Assembly (NCBI RefSeq): GCF_000805385.1
Contig: NZ_JTJW01000009.1
Location: 248,001-312,000 of the forward strand
Reading direction: 5' to 3'
DNA length: 64,000 bases
Origin: Mycolicibacterium setense
GTDB lineage: Bacteria; Actinomycetota; Actinomycetes; Mycobacteriales; Mycobacteriaceae
Positions within the stretch are counted from its first letter, which is position 1, and every line of letters begins with the position of its first letter. The translations under genes were made by a program, and so were the position numbers. This document shows, piece by piece, positions 9,340 through 18,846 of this stretch. The notes below the pieces were generated by a model. The model was not told the DNA's origin and searched no databases. It saw nothing but the letters and a program-made list of their open reading frames with translations.

Positions 9340-10125
9340 TCACAAGCGTGCCCTTCGCAGCCATCCCAATCCCGCACTGGTGCCCGCGGCTGGGCGGTAC
9401 TCACAGCCCACCCAGCCCTCGAAGCCCGTTTCGTCGATGACGGCCAGCAAGTGGTCGATGGCCAGCTCACCGCTGTCGGGCTCGTGCCGATCGGGAACGC
9501 CGGCGATCTGCAGGTGACCGACCCGGCCGGTCGGAATGTCCGATCTGAGCCGGACCGTTACGTCACCCTCGGTGATCTGGCAGTGATAGAGGTCCAGCTG
9601 CACCTTGAGATTCGGCGCCCCGACCTCGTCCACGATCCGGTGTGCCTCGTCTTGCAGGCTCAGCAGGTAGCCGGGCATGTCCCGCTGGTTGATGGGTTCG
9701 ATCATCACATCGACGCCCCGGCTCTCGGCCTGCTCGGCAGCCCACCTGAGGTTGTCCCGGTACAGCGTCAGGCGGTCTTCGCGGCGCGCACCGGCCGGGA
9801 CGACACCGGCCATCACGTGCACCCGTGGGCACCCGAGGGCGTCGGCATAGTCGAGTGCGCGCCGGAACCCGTCCCGGAACTCGGCCTCACGCCCGGGAAG
9901 CGAGGCGGTGCCGCGCTCCCCGGCTTCGAAATCTCCCGGTGGCGCGTTGAACAGCACCTGCCGCAGTCCGTTGGCATCGAGCAGGCCGCGCAACGGCCGG
10001 GCCCGGTGGTCATACGGGAAGAGGTACTCCACCGCCGTGAACCCGTCGGCCGCGGCGGCGGCGAACCGGTCAGGGAACGCGTGCTCGACGTACATCATCG
10101 AGAGGTTGGCCGCGAAGCGGGGCAC
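9340..10125 (-). CDS. hyi: Hydroxypyruvate isomerase-like TIM-barrel protein
   Basis: A 261-residue protein of the hydroxypyruvate isomerase family (E. coli Hyi 258 residues), interconverting hydroxypyruvate and tartronate semialdehyde in glyoxylate/allantoin-type metabolism. The AP-endonuclease-2-like TIM barrel is evident: [19 protein letters not shown] near the N-terminus, [14 protein letters not shown] with the catalytic-type Glu, [10 protein letters not shown] for metal ligands, and [14 protein letters not shown] at the C-terminus with the second Glu. The start is GTG at 10125 because AAGGAG lies 6 nt upstream and it gives the family N-terminus; longer in-frame extensions have no support. 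No glyoxylate carboligase or reductase is next to it, so the pathway is inferred. Confidence 0.82.
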   Translation of the reverse strand: MPRFAANLSMMYVEHAFPDRFAAAAADGFTAVEYLFPYDHRARPLRGLLDANGLRQVLFNAPPGDFEAGERGTASLPGREAEFRDGFRRALDYADALGCPRVHVMAGVVPAGARREDRLTLYRDNLRWAAEQAESRGVDVMIEPINQRDMPGYLLSLQDEAHRIVDEVGAPNLKVQLDLYHCQITEGDVTVRLRSDIPTGRVGHLQIAGVPDRHEPDSGELAIDHLLAVIDETGFEGWVGCEYRPAAGTSAGLGWLRRARL

Positions 10126-10195
10126 GGCAGACTCCTTACACCTGAGCTGATCAGCGATTGACGCCATCTTTGCCGAACGCAGGTACATTCGCGCC

Positions 10196-11029
10196 ATGAC
10201 GGGTAGCTCAGAGAAGGTGAGCGGCAGCGTCCTCACCGGTGTTTCGGAGACCGCACTGATGACGCTTCAGGTGCGCGCACATGAAGCTCGACGCCCGGAC
10301 GGCCTGATCGATGATCCGATGGCGGTGCAACTGGTCGACTCGATCGATTTCGACTTCGCCAAGTTCGGCTACACCCGCCGTCAGGACATGGCTTTGCGAG
10401 CGCTGCTGTTCGACCGGATGACCGGCAACTATCTGCGCGCCCATCCGAGGGCCACGGTGGTGGCGCTCGCGGAGGGATTGCAGACCAGCTTCTACCGGCT
10501 CGACGCTGCCGGGCTGGGGCATCAGTTCCGCTGGTTGTCAGTCGATCTGGAGCCGATGATCGAGCTCCGCAACAAGCTGCTGCCGAAGCCGGACCGCGTC
10601 GCCCAGTGCCCCCAGTCGGCACTCGACCTCAGCTGGATGGACCATGTCGACGCAGGCGACGGTGTGTTCATCACCGCCGAGGGCCTGCTGATGTACCTGC
10701 AGCCCGAGGAGGCCATGGAGCTGATTCGCGCCTGCGCGCGACGCTTCGGAGGTGGGCAGATGATGTTCGACCTGCCGCCGGCGTTCTTCGCCTTCCTCAC
10801 TCGCAGGGGGATGCCCACCTCAAGGCGCTACCGGGTGCCGCCGATGCCGTTCAGCCTGACGCCCGCGCAACTGGCCGACCTGGTCAACACCGTTCCCGGA
10901 GTGCGGACCGTGCGCGACCTGCCGATGCCGCCCGGACGCGGCAAGATCTTCAACGCTCTGCTGCAGACGCAGCACCTGCCGATGTTCGATCCCGTGCGCC
11001 CGCTGGTGGGCCTGCTGGAGTTCGGGTAG
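10196..11029 (+). CDS. SAM-dependent methyltransferase, LCM-like (second copy)
   Basis: A 277-residue paralogue of the methyltransferase at 6985, with the same blocks: [73 protein letters not shown] and [17 protein letters not shown]. From memory it corresponds in position to M. tuberculosis Rv1153c (omt), next to the GntR-sirtuin pair. Here a P450 and a Baeyer-Villiger monooxygenase region separates it from those genes. It diverges from hyi across a 70-bp gap. Start ATG at 10196. The methyl acceptor is unknown. Confidence 0.84.
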   Translation: MTGSSEKVSGSVLTGVSETALMTLQVRAHEARRPDGLIDDPMAVQLVDSIDFDFAKFGYTRRQDMALRALLFDRMTGNYLRAHPRATVVALAEGLQTSFYRLDAAGLGHQFRWLSVDLEPMIELRNKLLPKPDRVAQCPQSALDLSWMDHVDAGDGVFITAEGLLMYLQPEEAMELIRACARRFGGGQMMFDLPPAFFAFLTRRGMPTSRRYRVPPMPFSLTPAQLADLVNTVPGVRTVRDLPMPPGRGKIFNALLQTQHLPMFDPVRPLVGLLEFG

Positions 11030-11041
11030 AACGCCGGACAC

Positions 11042-14000
11042 CTACTGTGCCCACACGTCCTCGACATAGCGATCGGAACTCACCAGATCCGTAAGCCAGT
11101 CCGTGGCGGCGTCTTCGTCTGCGCCGGTATAACGGCGGTAGATATCCCGGAAGGCACCGCGCACCGCGGGAGCCATCCGGGCTCCGTCGCCGCACACGTA
11201 CACGTGCGTGTCCATGCCCGGGTCGCCCAGCATCGCCCAGACCTCGTCGGCATCGGCGGCGATCCGGTCCTGCACATACCGGATCTCGTCTTCGGGCCGC
11301 CGCGAGAAAGCCGGGCGCATCCGTACCACGCCCGCGCGTTCGGCCGCCTCGAATTCGTCGCGGAACAGGTAGTCGACATCCGGATGACGCACCCCGAAGA
11401 AACACAAGGCCGACGCGAAAGGCTCGTCCGCGTTCTGCGCCGCCAGCCGGTCCCCGATGAACCCCCGGAACGGGGCGACCCCGGTCCCGGCACCGACCAG
11501 GATGACGTTCTTCGCCGGCTCAGCGCCGGCACGGAACGCCCGGCGCGCGGTATCGACGCGCATCCGAATCCGTTGTCCCGGCACCGCATCGGCGAGATAG
11601 CTCGATGACACCCCACGGAAGACGCCATATCCCGAACGTGCTGGCCCCTCGAGCACGCTGACCACCAGTTCGGCCTCACGCGGGACCTGGCGTACCGAGG
11701 AGGCGATGGAGTAATGCCGGGGCGCCATCGGCTCGAACAGCTCCAGCAGTTCGGCCCGCGACAGTTCGGTGGCAGGGAACTCGACCAGGCATTCGGTGAC
11801 ACTGAGCGCACGGACTTCGGGGTGTTCGGCGAGTTCGGTCAGTGCCGCCCGCTCAGGAGGACATGGGTTGGCCGCCGCCAGCCGCAACAGCTGACTTCGA
11901 CTGGCGGGCTTACGGAGTTCGATGAAATGGGTGAGCAGTTCACGGACGCTGACTTCACGGTCGATCGCGATGGCCCGGCGCGTGCTGCGCCGCGGGTTGA
12001 CCGAGATCCGGCGGTCGAGCCGCAGCTCCAGTAACTCGGCGACCTCGTCCACGACCTCGGGACTGTTGTCGGGCAGGACCGTGAGGTGATCGCCGGTCTG
12101 GTATCCGAGGTCGTCGGGAAGCGCAATCCGGATCAGCCGCTTGGCATTTCCCATGTCACGGTCGTCGACCAACGCCACATTGTCGAGCACGGTTGCCGGC
12201 CGCACCTCGAAACGCGTATCGATCGCCGACGTCACGGGCCCGTCGATGGCCCGCAGTTCATACAACAGTTCGCCGCCGGTGGTATCGGCGGGCACCTGAG
12301 CACCGTCCGCGGGGGCGAGGGCGTCCCACAGGGCTGCGGAGAAGTCTTCCACGGTCCCCGCGAAGTCTCCCGACGTGTCGGCCTCTCCACGCGGAATCAC
12401 CGGTGGGCCAACCAGTTCCAAGAGACGCTGATCAATGCGTTTCGGGATGGTCTGGTAGGTCTCGGCCCAGTTTCGATCGCCGACACCGAGTATCGCGTAC
12501 GGGATGGCCGGTTGCGCTTGGGTCGCCGGATCGTCCAGCCACTCGACGAAACGCCGCGCATCGTCGGTGGGTTGCCCGTTGTACGACGCGGCGATCACCA
12601 CCAGGGCCCCCTCGGTGGGCAGTGCCCCCGCTGCCGTGTCAAGAGCGGCCACGGCGGTCTGATAACCCAGGTCGGTGGCCTCGTCGGCCAGCTGCTGTGC
12701 CAACGCCCGGCAATTGCCCAGGTTCGAGCCGTGCAGCACAGTCACTTTCGAACCTGGCGCGGCCACTGCGCGCGGCCTCGGCGCAGACGACTCCGGAGTG
12801 GGGACTGCGTCGTGCCGGCGTTCCTGCGGTGTCCGCCGCACCAGTTGCAGGTGGAATCCGACCGGCTTGCGCAGGAGATCGCTGTGAGTGCGCAACTGAT
12901 AGTGCTCGACATCCAGGAAGCGATACCGGTGCACCAGGGTGGCCAGCGCCATGGTCGCCTCGTGCAATGCGAACTGACGGCCGATACAGGACCGGGCGCC
13001 GGTGCCGAACGGTTTGAACAAGTTGACCGGACGCCCGGCGGCCCGCTCGGCGCCGAACCGGTTCGGGTCGAACAACTCGACGTTGTCACCCCACTCGGGC
13101 TGCCGGTGCAGCCCAGAGGTCGACACTGTCACGACCTCACCCTTGCGCACCGGATACCGGCCGCCGATGATGGTGTCCGCCAACGCCATCCGGTCGAATT
13201 CCCGGACCGGTGGGGACAGCCTCAACGTCTCGTCGACGATCTGCCGGATGTAGGTCAGCTTGCCGATCGCGTCGAACGCGGGCACATGATCGTCGTCCGT
13301 CCCGAACAGGCGATCCACCTCAAAGCAGGCCCGGTGCAACACCGCGGGGTCCTTGACGATGCTGTACAACGCGGTCGGCATCAGAGTCGAGGTGGTGTCC
13401 TGCCCGGCAATGAGGAAGGTCAGGATCTGGTTGCGGACGCTGTCGTGATCAAGGCGCGGGGCGCCGTTGGCGCCCGGTTCGAGCATCAGGGCGAGCAGAT
13501 CGTCCAACTCGGCGTCACCCGCGCGGTGGCCGGCGATCAAGTCATCGATGAAGGCGAACAGGTTGTCACGCTCGGCGGCGAAGACCGCGCGGTCGCCGCC
13601 ACCGGGGGCCAGGATCTGATCGAGCGCCGCTGCGAAGCTGGCCGGGATGTCGGCCAGCCCGTCGTGGTGATACGAGTCGAACCGCGCCCCGAATCCGGCC
13701 AGGCCCACGGTGTCCATGGCCAGCTTCGCGAGATCCCCCGCGACATCAACCAACCGCGGCCCGAACGCTCCGGCGGTTTCGTCCCACGACGCGATCAACT
13801 GGCGGTTGATGTCGAGCATGGCCGGGTGGTAACTGCGCAACCCACTGAAGCTGAATCCGGGCATCAGGACGTCATGGGCCTGCTGCCAACCATCCTCGCC
13901 GGGATATGACGTGAACAGCCCGTTGCCGACCAACGTCCGGAAGCGGTCCAACCGGACCGTGATTCCCTTGCTGAAACGTGTCTCGTCGCACAGTTCGTCG

Positions 14001-14197
14001 ACGAGCGACAGCGAGCACGCGTAGAGCCGTCGGCTGCCGGTGAAGTCGGCGTAGAACAGGGGCCCGTACTGTTCGGCGATCACGTCGGCCGGCAGCGCGT
14101 AGGGCCGGCCGGGAACAGGCCCGCGCGGCAGTTCCGCGCCGACGGCCGAGGGGACGTCGGCGATGTCCGGTGGTAGCGCCGGTGAGAACGTCTCCAT
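11042..14197 (-). CDS. Self-sufficient cytochrome P450/NADPH-P450 reductase fusion, CYP102-like
   Basis: A 1051-residue single-chain monooxygenase, essentially the length of P450 BM3 (1049), expected to hydroxylate fatty acids or similar substrates using NADPH. Heme domain: I-helix AGQDTT (264-269), ExxR (ETLR, 323-326) and FGTGARSCIG (398-407) with heme-ligand Cys404. The linker at about 455-483 is rich in Pro/Ala. The reductase part begins with the flavodoxin-type HGSNLGNCRALA, then an FAD domain with RHYSIASS and an NADPH domain with VGAGTGVAPFRG and YVCGDGARM. The start ATG at 14197 was preferred over a long in-frame upstream extension because it gives the family N-terminus. It probably shares a transcript with the upstream monooxygenase gene (gap 47 nt). 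Substrate not determinable. Confidence 0.93.
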   Translation of the reverse strand: METFSPALPPDIADVPSAVGAELPRGPVPGRPYALPADVIAEQYGPLFYADFTGSRRLYACSLSLVDELCDETRFSKGITVRLDRFRTLVGNGLFTSYPGEDGWQQAHDVLMPGFSFSGLRSYHPAMLDINRQLIASWDETAGAFGPRLVDVAGDLAKLAMDTVGLAGFGARFDSYHHDGLADIPASFAAALDQILAPGGGDRAVFAAERDNLFAFIDDLIAGHRAGDAELDDLLALMLEPGANGAPRLDHDSVRNQILTFLIAGQDTTSTLMPTALYSIVKDPAVLHRACFEVDRLFGTDDDHVPAFDAIGKLTYIRQIVDETLRLSPPVREFDRMALADTIIGGRYPVRKGEVVTVSTSGLHRQPEWGDNVELFDPNRFGAERAAGRPVNLFKPFGTGARSCIGRQFALHEATMALATLVHRYRFLDVEHYQLRTHSDLLRKPVGFHLQLVRRTPQERRHDAVPTPESSAPRPRAVAAPGSKVTVLHGSNLGNCRALAQQLADEATDLGYQTAVAALDTAAGALPTEGALVVIAASYNGQPTDDARRFVEWLDDPATQAQPAIPYAILGVGDRNWAETYQTIPKRIDQRLLELVGPPVIPRGEADTSGDFAGTVEDFSAALWDALAPADGAQVPADTTGGELLYELRAIDGPVTSAIDTRFEVRPATVLDNVALVDDRDMGNAKRLIRIALPDDLGYQTGDHLTVLPDNSPEVVDEVAELLELRLDRRISVNPRRSTRRAIAIDREVSVRELLTHFIELRKPASRSQLLRLAAANPCPPERAALTELAEHPEVRALSVTECLVEFPATELSRAELLELFEPMAPRHYSIASSVRQVPREAELVVSVLEGPARSGYGVFRGVSSSYLADAVPGQRIRMRVDTARRAFRAGAEPAKNVILVGAGTGVAPFRGFIGDRLAAQNADEPFASALCFFGVRHPDVDYLFRDEFEAAERAGVVRMRPAFSRRPEDEIRYVQDRIAADADEVWAMLGDPGMDTHVYVCGDGARMAPAVRGAFRDIYRRYTGADEDAATDWLTDLVSSDRYVEDVWAQ

Positions 14198-14244
14198 GGC
14201 CGCGAGCTTAGCCACGCACCATGAGCTGCCCCTGGGAATCAGCC

Positions 14245-15741
14245 TCAGAGAACGAGCTGAGGCGTCCGGTCGGCCTCGTCGACCGGGCGACGGGGCCCGA
14301 ACCTCAGGCTCGGATCGACCACGGGACCGTGGCGCAACGTCTGCGCGTCGAGCGTGTAGTTCATCGTCATCTGCCATGGTCCGTCGACGCCCTGGCGGGG
14401 AATCTCGTCGATCGAACGCTGCACGTATCCCGCGGCGAAGTCGAGCAGCGGCCGGGTCTGGCCACCGGTGAACTCGGGGCGCACGGTGTCAAATCCGTTG
14501 TCGTCCATGTGCTTCAGCAACCGGCAGAAATGCTCGCAGAGCAGTCCGATCTTGAGCGTCCATGACGAGTTGGTGTAGCCGAAGGCGAAGGCGAAGTTGG
14601 GCACACCCGAGAGCATGATGCCCTTGTACGCTACGGTCTCGGCGAGGTCCACCGGCCGGCCGTCGATCGACAGCGTCATCCCGCCGAACAACTGGATGTT
14701 CAATCCCGTTGCGGTGACGATGATGTCGGCGTCCAACTCACGGCCGGACTCCAGCAGGATGCCGTTCTCGGTGAACGTCGCGATGCGGTCGGTGACCACC
14801 GACGCACCGCCCTCGCCGAGCGCGGTGAACAGGTCACCGTCCGGCACCGCACACAGCCGCTGATCCCACGGGTTGTAGTTGGGGCTGAAGTGCTCGTCCA
14901 CCGGATAGCCGTCCGGCAGCTTGGCGGCGTTGATCCACCGGATCACCGCCCGGGCGGCCTTCGGGTACTTCTGGCACAACGTGTAGACCGCCCGCTGCTT
15001 GAGAATGTTCTTGCGCCGGGTCAGCGCGTAACCACGCTCATCGCCGAGCAGTCGCTTGGCGGTGTTGGCAAAGGCGTCCTTGGCCGGCACGGGCATCACA
15101 TAGGTCGGTGAGCGCTGCAGCATGGTGACGTGGGCTGCCGTGCCCGCCATCGCGGGCACGAGGGTGACCGCGGTGGCACCGCTGCCGATCACGACGACCT
15201 TCTTGCCGGCGTAATCGAGATCCTCGGGCCAGTGTTGGGGGTGCACGATGCGTCCGGCGAACCGGTCGGCACCGTCGAACTGCGGGGTGTAGCCCTGGTC
15301 GTAGCGGTAGTACCCGCCACCGCAGAACAGCCAGCTCGCCGAGATCTGGATGAGTTCACCGGTGTCCGCGCGCTCGACGTCCACGGTCCAGGAGGCCCGA
15401 GCCGAGTCCCAGTCCGCGCTCAGCACCTTGTGGTGGAACCGGATGTGGCGGTCGATTCCGTTCTCCGAAATCGTCTCGCGCAGGTAGGCGAGGATCTTGT
15501 CCGCAGAGGCGATGGCGTGTTCGTCGCGCCACGGCTTGAACTCGTAGCCGAAGGTATGCAGGTCGGAGTCCGACCGAATTCCCGGGTAGCGGAACAGGTC
15601 CCAGGTGCCACCGGTGGCGCCGCGGGCTTCCAGGATCGCGTAGGTGCGCCCCGGATGTTCGCGCTGGAGGTAGTAGGCAGCACCGATGCCGGAGATGCCG
15701 GCGCCGATGATGAGTACGTCGACGTGTTCGGTCTGGGTCAT
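14245..15741 (-). CDS. FAD-dependent Baeyer-Villiger-type monooxygenase (EthA/MymA-like)
   Basis: A 498-residue flavoprotein monooxygenase oxidising ketones, sulfides or thioamides with NADPH and O2. The FAD motif GAGISG is at 13-18, the Baeyer-Villiger fingerprint FxGxxxHxxxW is FAGRIVHPQHW (161-171), and the NADPH motif GSGATA is at 186-191. It closely resembles mycobacterial EthA and MymA, for example WDLFRYPGIRSDSDLHTFGYEF and ADIIVTATGLNIQLFGG. Unlike ethA it is not next to a TetR (EthR) gene but diverges from a PucR-type regulator, so it is more likely a paralogue than ethA itself. It is followed by the CYP102-type gene. Start ATG at 15741 with GGAGG just upstream. Confidence 0.9.
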   Translation of the reverse strand: MTQTEHVDVLIIGAGISGIGAAYYLQREHPGRTYAILEARGATGGTWDLFRYPGIRSDSDLHTFGYEFKPWRDEHAIASADKILAYLRETISENGIDRHIRFHHKVLSADWDSARASWTVDVERADTGELIQISASWLFCGGGYYRYDQGYTPQFDGADRFAGRIVHPQHWPEDLDYAGKKVVVIGSGATAVTLVPAMAGTAAHVTMLQRSPTYVMPVPAKDAFANTAKRLLGDERGYALTRRKNILKQRAVYTLCQKYPKAARAVIRWINAAKLPDGYPVDEHFSPNYNPWDQRLCAVPDGDLFTALGEGGASVVTDRIATFTENGILLESGRELDADIIVTATGLNIQLFGGMTLSIDGRPVDLAETVAYKGIMLSGVPNFAFAFGYTNSSWTLKIGLLCEHFCRLLKHMDDNGFDTVRPEFTGGQTRPLLDFAAGYVQRSIDEIPRQGVDGPWQMTMNYTLDAQTLRHGPVVDPSLRFGPRRPVDEADRTPQLVL

Positions 15742-15807
15742 GCCTCCAATAGTCGCGGCAGGCGACCGTCACCCCCAAGGTCGGAAGTGCCAAACATTCC
15801 CCATTCA

Positions 15808-15826
15808 GTGGTGCACTTTGCACCAC
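15808..15826. promoter_or_regulatory. Palindromic candidate operator between monooxygenase and PucR regulator
   Basis: A perfect inverted repeat GTGGTGC-N5-GCACCAC lies in the 102-bp divergent gap. A TACGCT -10 (15832-15837) ends 6 nt before the regulator ATG at 15844, so the palindrome would occupy about -36 to -18 of that promoter. This suits autoregulation and control of the divergent monooxygenase. Which protein binds it is inferred. Confidence 0.55.
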
Positions 15827-15843
15827 CGCTCTACGCTGGGGCG

Positions 15844-17073
15844 ATGGTGTGGCAGCCACCGTCACAACGGGTACAGGACCTGATCAGGCAATGCGCGCAG
15901 ATCGTGCTCAACCCCCGCCCGGACTGGCTCGACGAATTCGACTCCGCCGTCCTGGCCGCCAGTCCGACCATCGCGTCCGACCCCGAGCTCGCGGCGGCGG
16001 TGGTTCGAAGCAACCACGCCAACCTGTTCTTCTGGGGCACGGCGAATGTGCGCGATCCGGGCGCCCCGGTGCCACCGAACACCGGTCCGGAGCCGCTGAG
16101 CATCGCACGCGAACTCGTGCGCCGCGGTGTCACCCAGTTTCCCCTCGACGCCTACCGGGTCGGCGAGGGCGTGGCGTGGCGTCGCCTCATGGAGATCGCC
16201 TTCGAGCTCACCTCCGACCCTGCCGAGCTGCACGAGATGCTCGACGTGTGCTCGCAGTCCATCAGTGCGTTCGTCGACGCCACGCTGGCCGGGATCGCCG
16301 CCCAGATCGACCTGGAACGGGACGACCTGACCCGCGGCACCCACGCCGAGCGGCGCGAGACCGTCGCGCTCCTGCTCGAGGGAGCCCCGATTCCCAGGCA
16401 GCGGGCCGAGGCGCGGCTGGGCCATGCGCTGACCGGCACCCACACCGCGGCGGTCATCTGGAGCGAGGACCCCGACACTGATCTGTCCGGACTGGATCGG
16501 GTCGCCGAGGCATTCGGCCAAACGTGCGGTGACCCGCGGCCGTTGAGCGTGCTGGCCAGCAGTGCGACCAGATGGGTGTGGGCAGCCGGCGCCCCCGACA
16601 TCGAGGAGGGTTCCGCGGCCCTGACCCGCGCCACCGCGTCGGCACGTGGCGTCCGGATCGCGCTCGGACCGGCCGCCGATGGCCTGGATGGCTTCCGGCG
16701 CAGCCATTTCGACGCGATCACCACCCAGCAGATGATGGCCCGGCTGCACTCCACGCAACCGATCGCATGGTTCGGCGACGTCGAGCTGGTCGCACTGATC
16801 ACCGCCGAACCTGATCGCGCGGCCGAGTTCGTCACCCACAACCTCGGCGCGTTCGAGACCGGCGATCCCGAATTACAGGAAACGGTGCGGGTATTCGTCA
16901 ACGAGCAGTGCAACGCCTCGCGCGCGGCGGCGCAGCTGTATCTGCACCGCAACACGTTGCTGCGCCGGCTGGCCCGCGCCGACGAACTGCTGCCCCGCCC
17001 GCTCGCCGAAAACAGCGTCGCGGTTGCCGTCGCTCTGGATGTGCTGCGCTGGCGCGGTAATCGGACCGGCTGA
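15844..17073 (+). CDS. PucR-type transcriptional regulator (C-terminal HTH_30)
   Basis: A 409-residue regulator of the CdaR/PucR kind. The N-terminal about 200 residues form an alpha-helical sensor-like region with no recognised ligand motif. A GGDEF-like central region (about 210-320) follows. The C-terminal HTH at about 358-385 reads [28 protein letters not shown], the hallmark of the family. The start ATG at 15844 is preceded by a leaderless-type -10. A much longer in-frame extension runs upstream but would cover the divergent promoter and the monooxygenase gene, so it is rejected. It most likely controls the divergent monooxygenase and P450 genes. Confidence 0.86.
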   Translation: MVWQPPSQRVQDLIRQCAQIVLNPRPDWLDEFDSAVLAASPTIASDPELAAAVVRSNHANLFFWGTANVRDPGAPVPPNTGPEPLSIARELVRRGVTQFPLDAYRVGEGVAWRRLMEIAFELTSDPAELHEMLDVCSQSISAFVDATLAGIAAQIDLERDDLTRGTHAERRETVALLLEGAPIPRQRAEARLGHALTGTHTAAVIWSEDPDTDLSGLDRVAEAFGQTCGDPRPLSVLASSATRWVWAAGAPDIEEGSAALTRATASARGVRIALGPAADGLDGFRRSHFDAITTQQMMARLHSTQPIAWFGDVELVALITAEPDRAAEFVTHNLGAFETGDPELQETVRVFVNEQCNASRAAAQLYLHRNTLLRRLARADELLPRPLAENSVAVAVALDVLRWRGNRTG

Positions 17074-17096
17074 ATCCGGCGAACCGGATCAGCCGA

Positions 17097-17462
17097 TCAG
17101 TCGAAAGCCGTGTCCAGATAGCGCATGGCGTCGGTCTTGCCGATCCCCAGTGCACGGGCCGCCTCGGCGAACGAATGCGCGGCCGCGGCCATCGCGGCGT
17201 CGGCCGGATCAGCCCGTGCGACGAATGTCCCGTACCGGCCCCGGGTCTCCAGGACCCCTGCCGACTCCAACTCCCGATAAGCCCTGGCCACGGTATTCAC
17301 CGCGAGCCCGACCTTGCCAGCCAGTTCGCGCACGGTCGGCAGCCGGGTGCCCGGCATCAGCCGCCCCTGCCGTATTCCATCGATGATCTGGATCCTCAGT
17401 TGATCGAACAACGGCTTGTCCGCGCTCGAGTCAACCAACACCCAATCCCCCAACTCACCCAC
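17097..17462 (-). CDS. GntR-family regulator, YtrA-like short form
   Basis: A 121-residue regulator with an N-terminal winged helix ([52 protein letters not shown], written here only as the family core at about 12-62) and a short C-terminal helical tail. This is the YtrA-type arrangement without an effector domain. The GTG at 17462 ([13 protein letters not shown]) is chosen as the start. It diverges from the sirtuin gene with 36 bp between starts, so both promoters overlap. By length and neighbour it matches, from memory, M. tuberculosis Rv1152, which is next to the sirtuin Rv1151c. It probably regulates itself and cobB; not shown. Confidence 0.83.
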   Translation of the reverse strand: MGELGDWVLVDSSADKPLFDQLRIQIIDGIRQGRLMPGTRLPTVRELAGKVGLAVNTVARAYRELESAGVLETRGRYGTFVARADPADAAMAAAAHSFAEAARALGIGKTDAMRYLDTAFD

Positions 17463-17486
17463 ACGCCCAGTATCACCCAAACCGAC

Positions 17487-17492
17487 TACGTT
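17487..17492 (+). promoter_or_regulatory. Leaderless -10 box for sirtuin gene
   Basis: TACGTT ends 6 nt before GTG 17499, giving a leaderless start and deciding between several possible GTG codons. It lies inside the 36-bp gap shared with the divergent GntR gene. Confidence 0.45.
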
Positions 17493-17498
17493 GGTGAT

Positions 17499-18224
17499 GT
17501 GCAAGTGACTGTCCTCAGCGGTGCCGGAATCTCGGCCGAAAGCGGTGTACCAACGTTCCGCGACGTCGAGACGGGACTGTGGGCACAGGTGGACCCCTAT
17601 GAAATTTCCAGCGTCGAAGGCTGGCAGCGGCACCCCGAGAAGGTCTGGGCCTGGTACCTGTGGCGCCACTACATGATGGCCCACGTGCAACCCAACGACG
17701 GACATCGGGCTGTCGCGGCCTGGCAGGATTTCGCCGACGTACACGTCATCACTCAGAACGTCGACAACCTTCACGAGCGCGCCGGCAGCACCAACGTCTA
17801 CCACCTGCACGGCAACTTGTTCGAGTTCCGTTGCGATGCCTGTGGTTCGAAGTTCGAAGGCGTCCTTCCGGCGATGCCCGAGCCGGTGGAGACCATCGAA
17901 CCCCCGGTGTGCCCGTGCGGCGGCCTGATCCGGCCGAGTGTCGTGTGGTTCGGCGAACCGCTGCCCGACGACGCCTGGCAACCGTCGGTGCAGGCGGTGA
18001 GCAACGCCGATGTGGTGATCGTGGTGGGCACCAGTTCCGTGGTGTATCCCGCGGCAGGTCTGGCCGAAGCCGCCGTCGCCGCGGGCACCGTGGTGGTCGA
18101 GGTGAATCCGGAGCGCACCCCGCTGTCCGACAGCGCGACCATCTCACTGCGCGAGACCGCAGCCGGCTCCCTGCCGAATCTGCTGCAGCGGTTGCCTACG
18201 CTGCTGGGCTCTAAGCAGGTTTGA
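17499..18224 (+). CDS. cobB: NAD-dependent protein deacylase (sirtuin)
   Basis: A 241-residue Sir2 enzyme removing acyl groups from lysines at the expense of [18 protein letters not shown] (8-22) binds [11 protein letters not shown] (85-92) lines the pocket and His104 (YHLHGN) is the catalytic base. Zn ligands are Cys112, Cys115, Cys138 and Cys140. Tyr53 and Arg56 (AWYLWR) match the Tyr-x-x-Arg pair of class III sirtuins that prefer succinyl/malonyl lysine, so desuccinylase activity is likely as well as deacetylation. The start GTG at 17499 is supported by the -10 at 17487. Its 3' end overlaps the convergent methyltransferase by 14 bp. Confidence 0.92.
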   Translation: MQVTVLSGAGISAESGVPTFRDVETGLWAQVDPYEISSVEGWQRHPEKVWAWYLWRHYMMAHVQPNDGHRAVAAWQDFADVHVITQNVDNLHERAGSTNVYHLHGNLFEFRCDACGSKFEGVLPAMPEPVETIEPPVCPCGGLIRPSVVWFGEPLPDDAWQPSVQAVSNADVVIVVGTSSVVYPAAGLAEAAVAAGTVVVEVNPERTPLSDSATISLRETAAGSLPNLLQRLPTLLGSKQV

Positions 18225-18846
18225 CGGCGCGGCCGATGGCGAACTCCGTCACCGGCAGCGGCACCCAGGCCGGCATCGCCAATTCGCGGTGAGCCACGGC
18301 AACCTGGAATCCGCTGCCCGCGATGGTCTGCTCGGTGTGCCGATGGGTGTGGCAGTTGCCGAACAACCGCGGCCACACCGTGGCATCGGCGACGCGCTGC
18401 ATGCCGGCCCGCCAGCCGCTGCCCGCGACGTGCTCCAGATAACGTAGCTCTCCGCCCGGCCGGACCAACGAGAACAGCTGGGACAGAACGGTGTCCGGCT
18501 GATCGATGGAGCACAGCACCAGCGAGCAGACCACCGCGTCGAATGGTTCGGCGCTGCTGAACTTCTCGGCGGTGTCACTGGTCACCGTCACCGGCACCGG
18601 GGCCGTGACCGCCGCGCTGCGGGCCACCTCGGCCAGGTGTCGTTCGGGTTCGATGGCGACCACCTCGGTCACCGTCGACGGATAGAAGGCGAAGTTCGTC
18701 CCGGTGCCGGCACCGATCTCGAGAACCCGGCCGGTGAGCCCGGCGAGGTTCTCGGCGCGCAGCCGCCGTAGCGCCTTCGGCTCCGAGTTCGACAACGTCT
18801 TCCACACCCTGGCGAAAAACGGATTGTCGACGATCCTGTCAGTCAC
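18211..18846 (-). CDS. Class I SAM-dependent methyltransferase
   Basis: A 211-residue methyltransferase. Motif I is [15 protein letters not shown] (about 41-55), the acidic loop is VVAIEPE, and post-I and motif II are [13 protein letters not shown] and [13 protein letters not shown]. It resembles METTL7/UbiE-like lipid or small-molecule methyltransferases. Its ATG overlaps the TetR stop (ATGA, 18843-18846), making MMPL-TetR-methyltransferase one operon. From memory the M. tuberculosis counterpart next to mmpL13 is Rv1147. A link to modification of a lipid handled by the MMPL transporter is inference. Confidence 0.85.
   Translation of the reverse strand: MTDRIVDNPFFARVWKTLSNSEPKALRRLRAENLAGLTGRVLEIGAGTGTNFAFYPSTVTEVVAIEPERHLAEVARSAAVTAPVPVTVTSDTAEKFSSAEPFDAVVCSLVLCSIDQPDTVLSQLFSLVRPGGELRYLEHVAGSGWRAGMQRVADATVWPRLFGNCHTHRHTEQTIAGSGFQVAVAHRELAMPAWVPLPVTEFAIGRAVKPA

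Noticed and set aside
12086-13909. A 607-codon plus-strand frame inside the CYP102-type gene
   Set aside because: Antisense to a gene with clear heme and flavin motifs; the composition is that of a codon-phase shadow.
14245-15741. Calling the monooxygenase ethA
   Set aside because: Sequence is close, but the divergent EthR-type TetR gene is missing and MymA-like features are equally visible; several paralogues exist in mycobacteria.
15130-15843. In-frame upstream extension of the PucR-type regulator
   Set aside because: It would be antisense to the monooxygenase gene and cover the divergent promoter; the ATG at 15844 has a -10 at the right distance.
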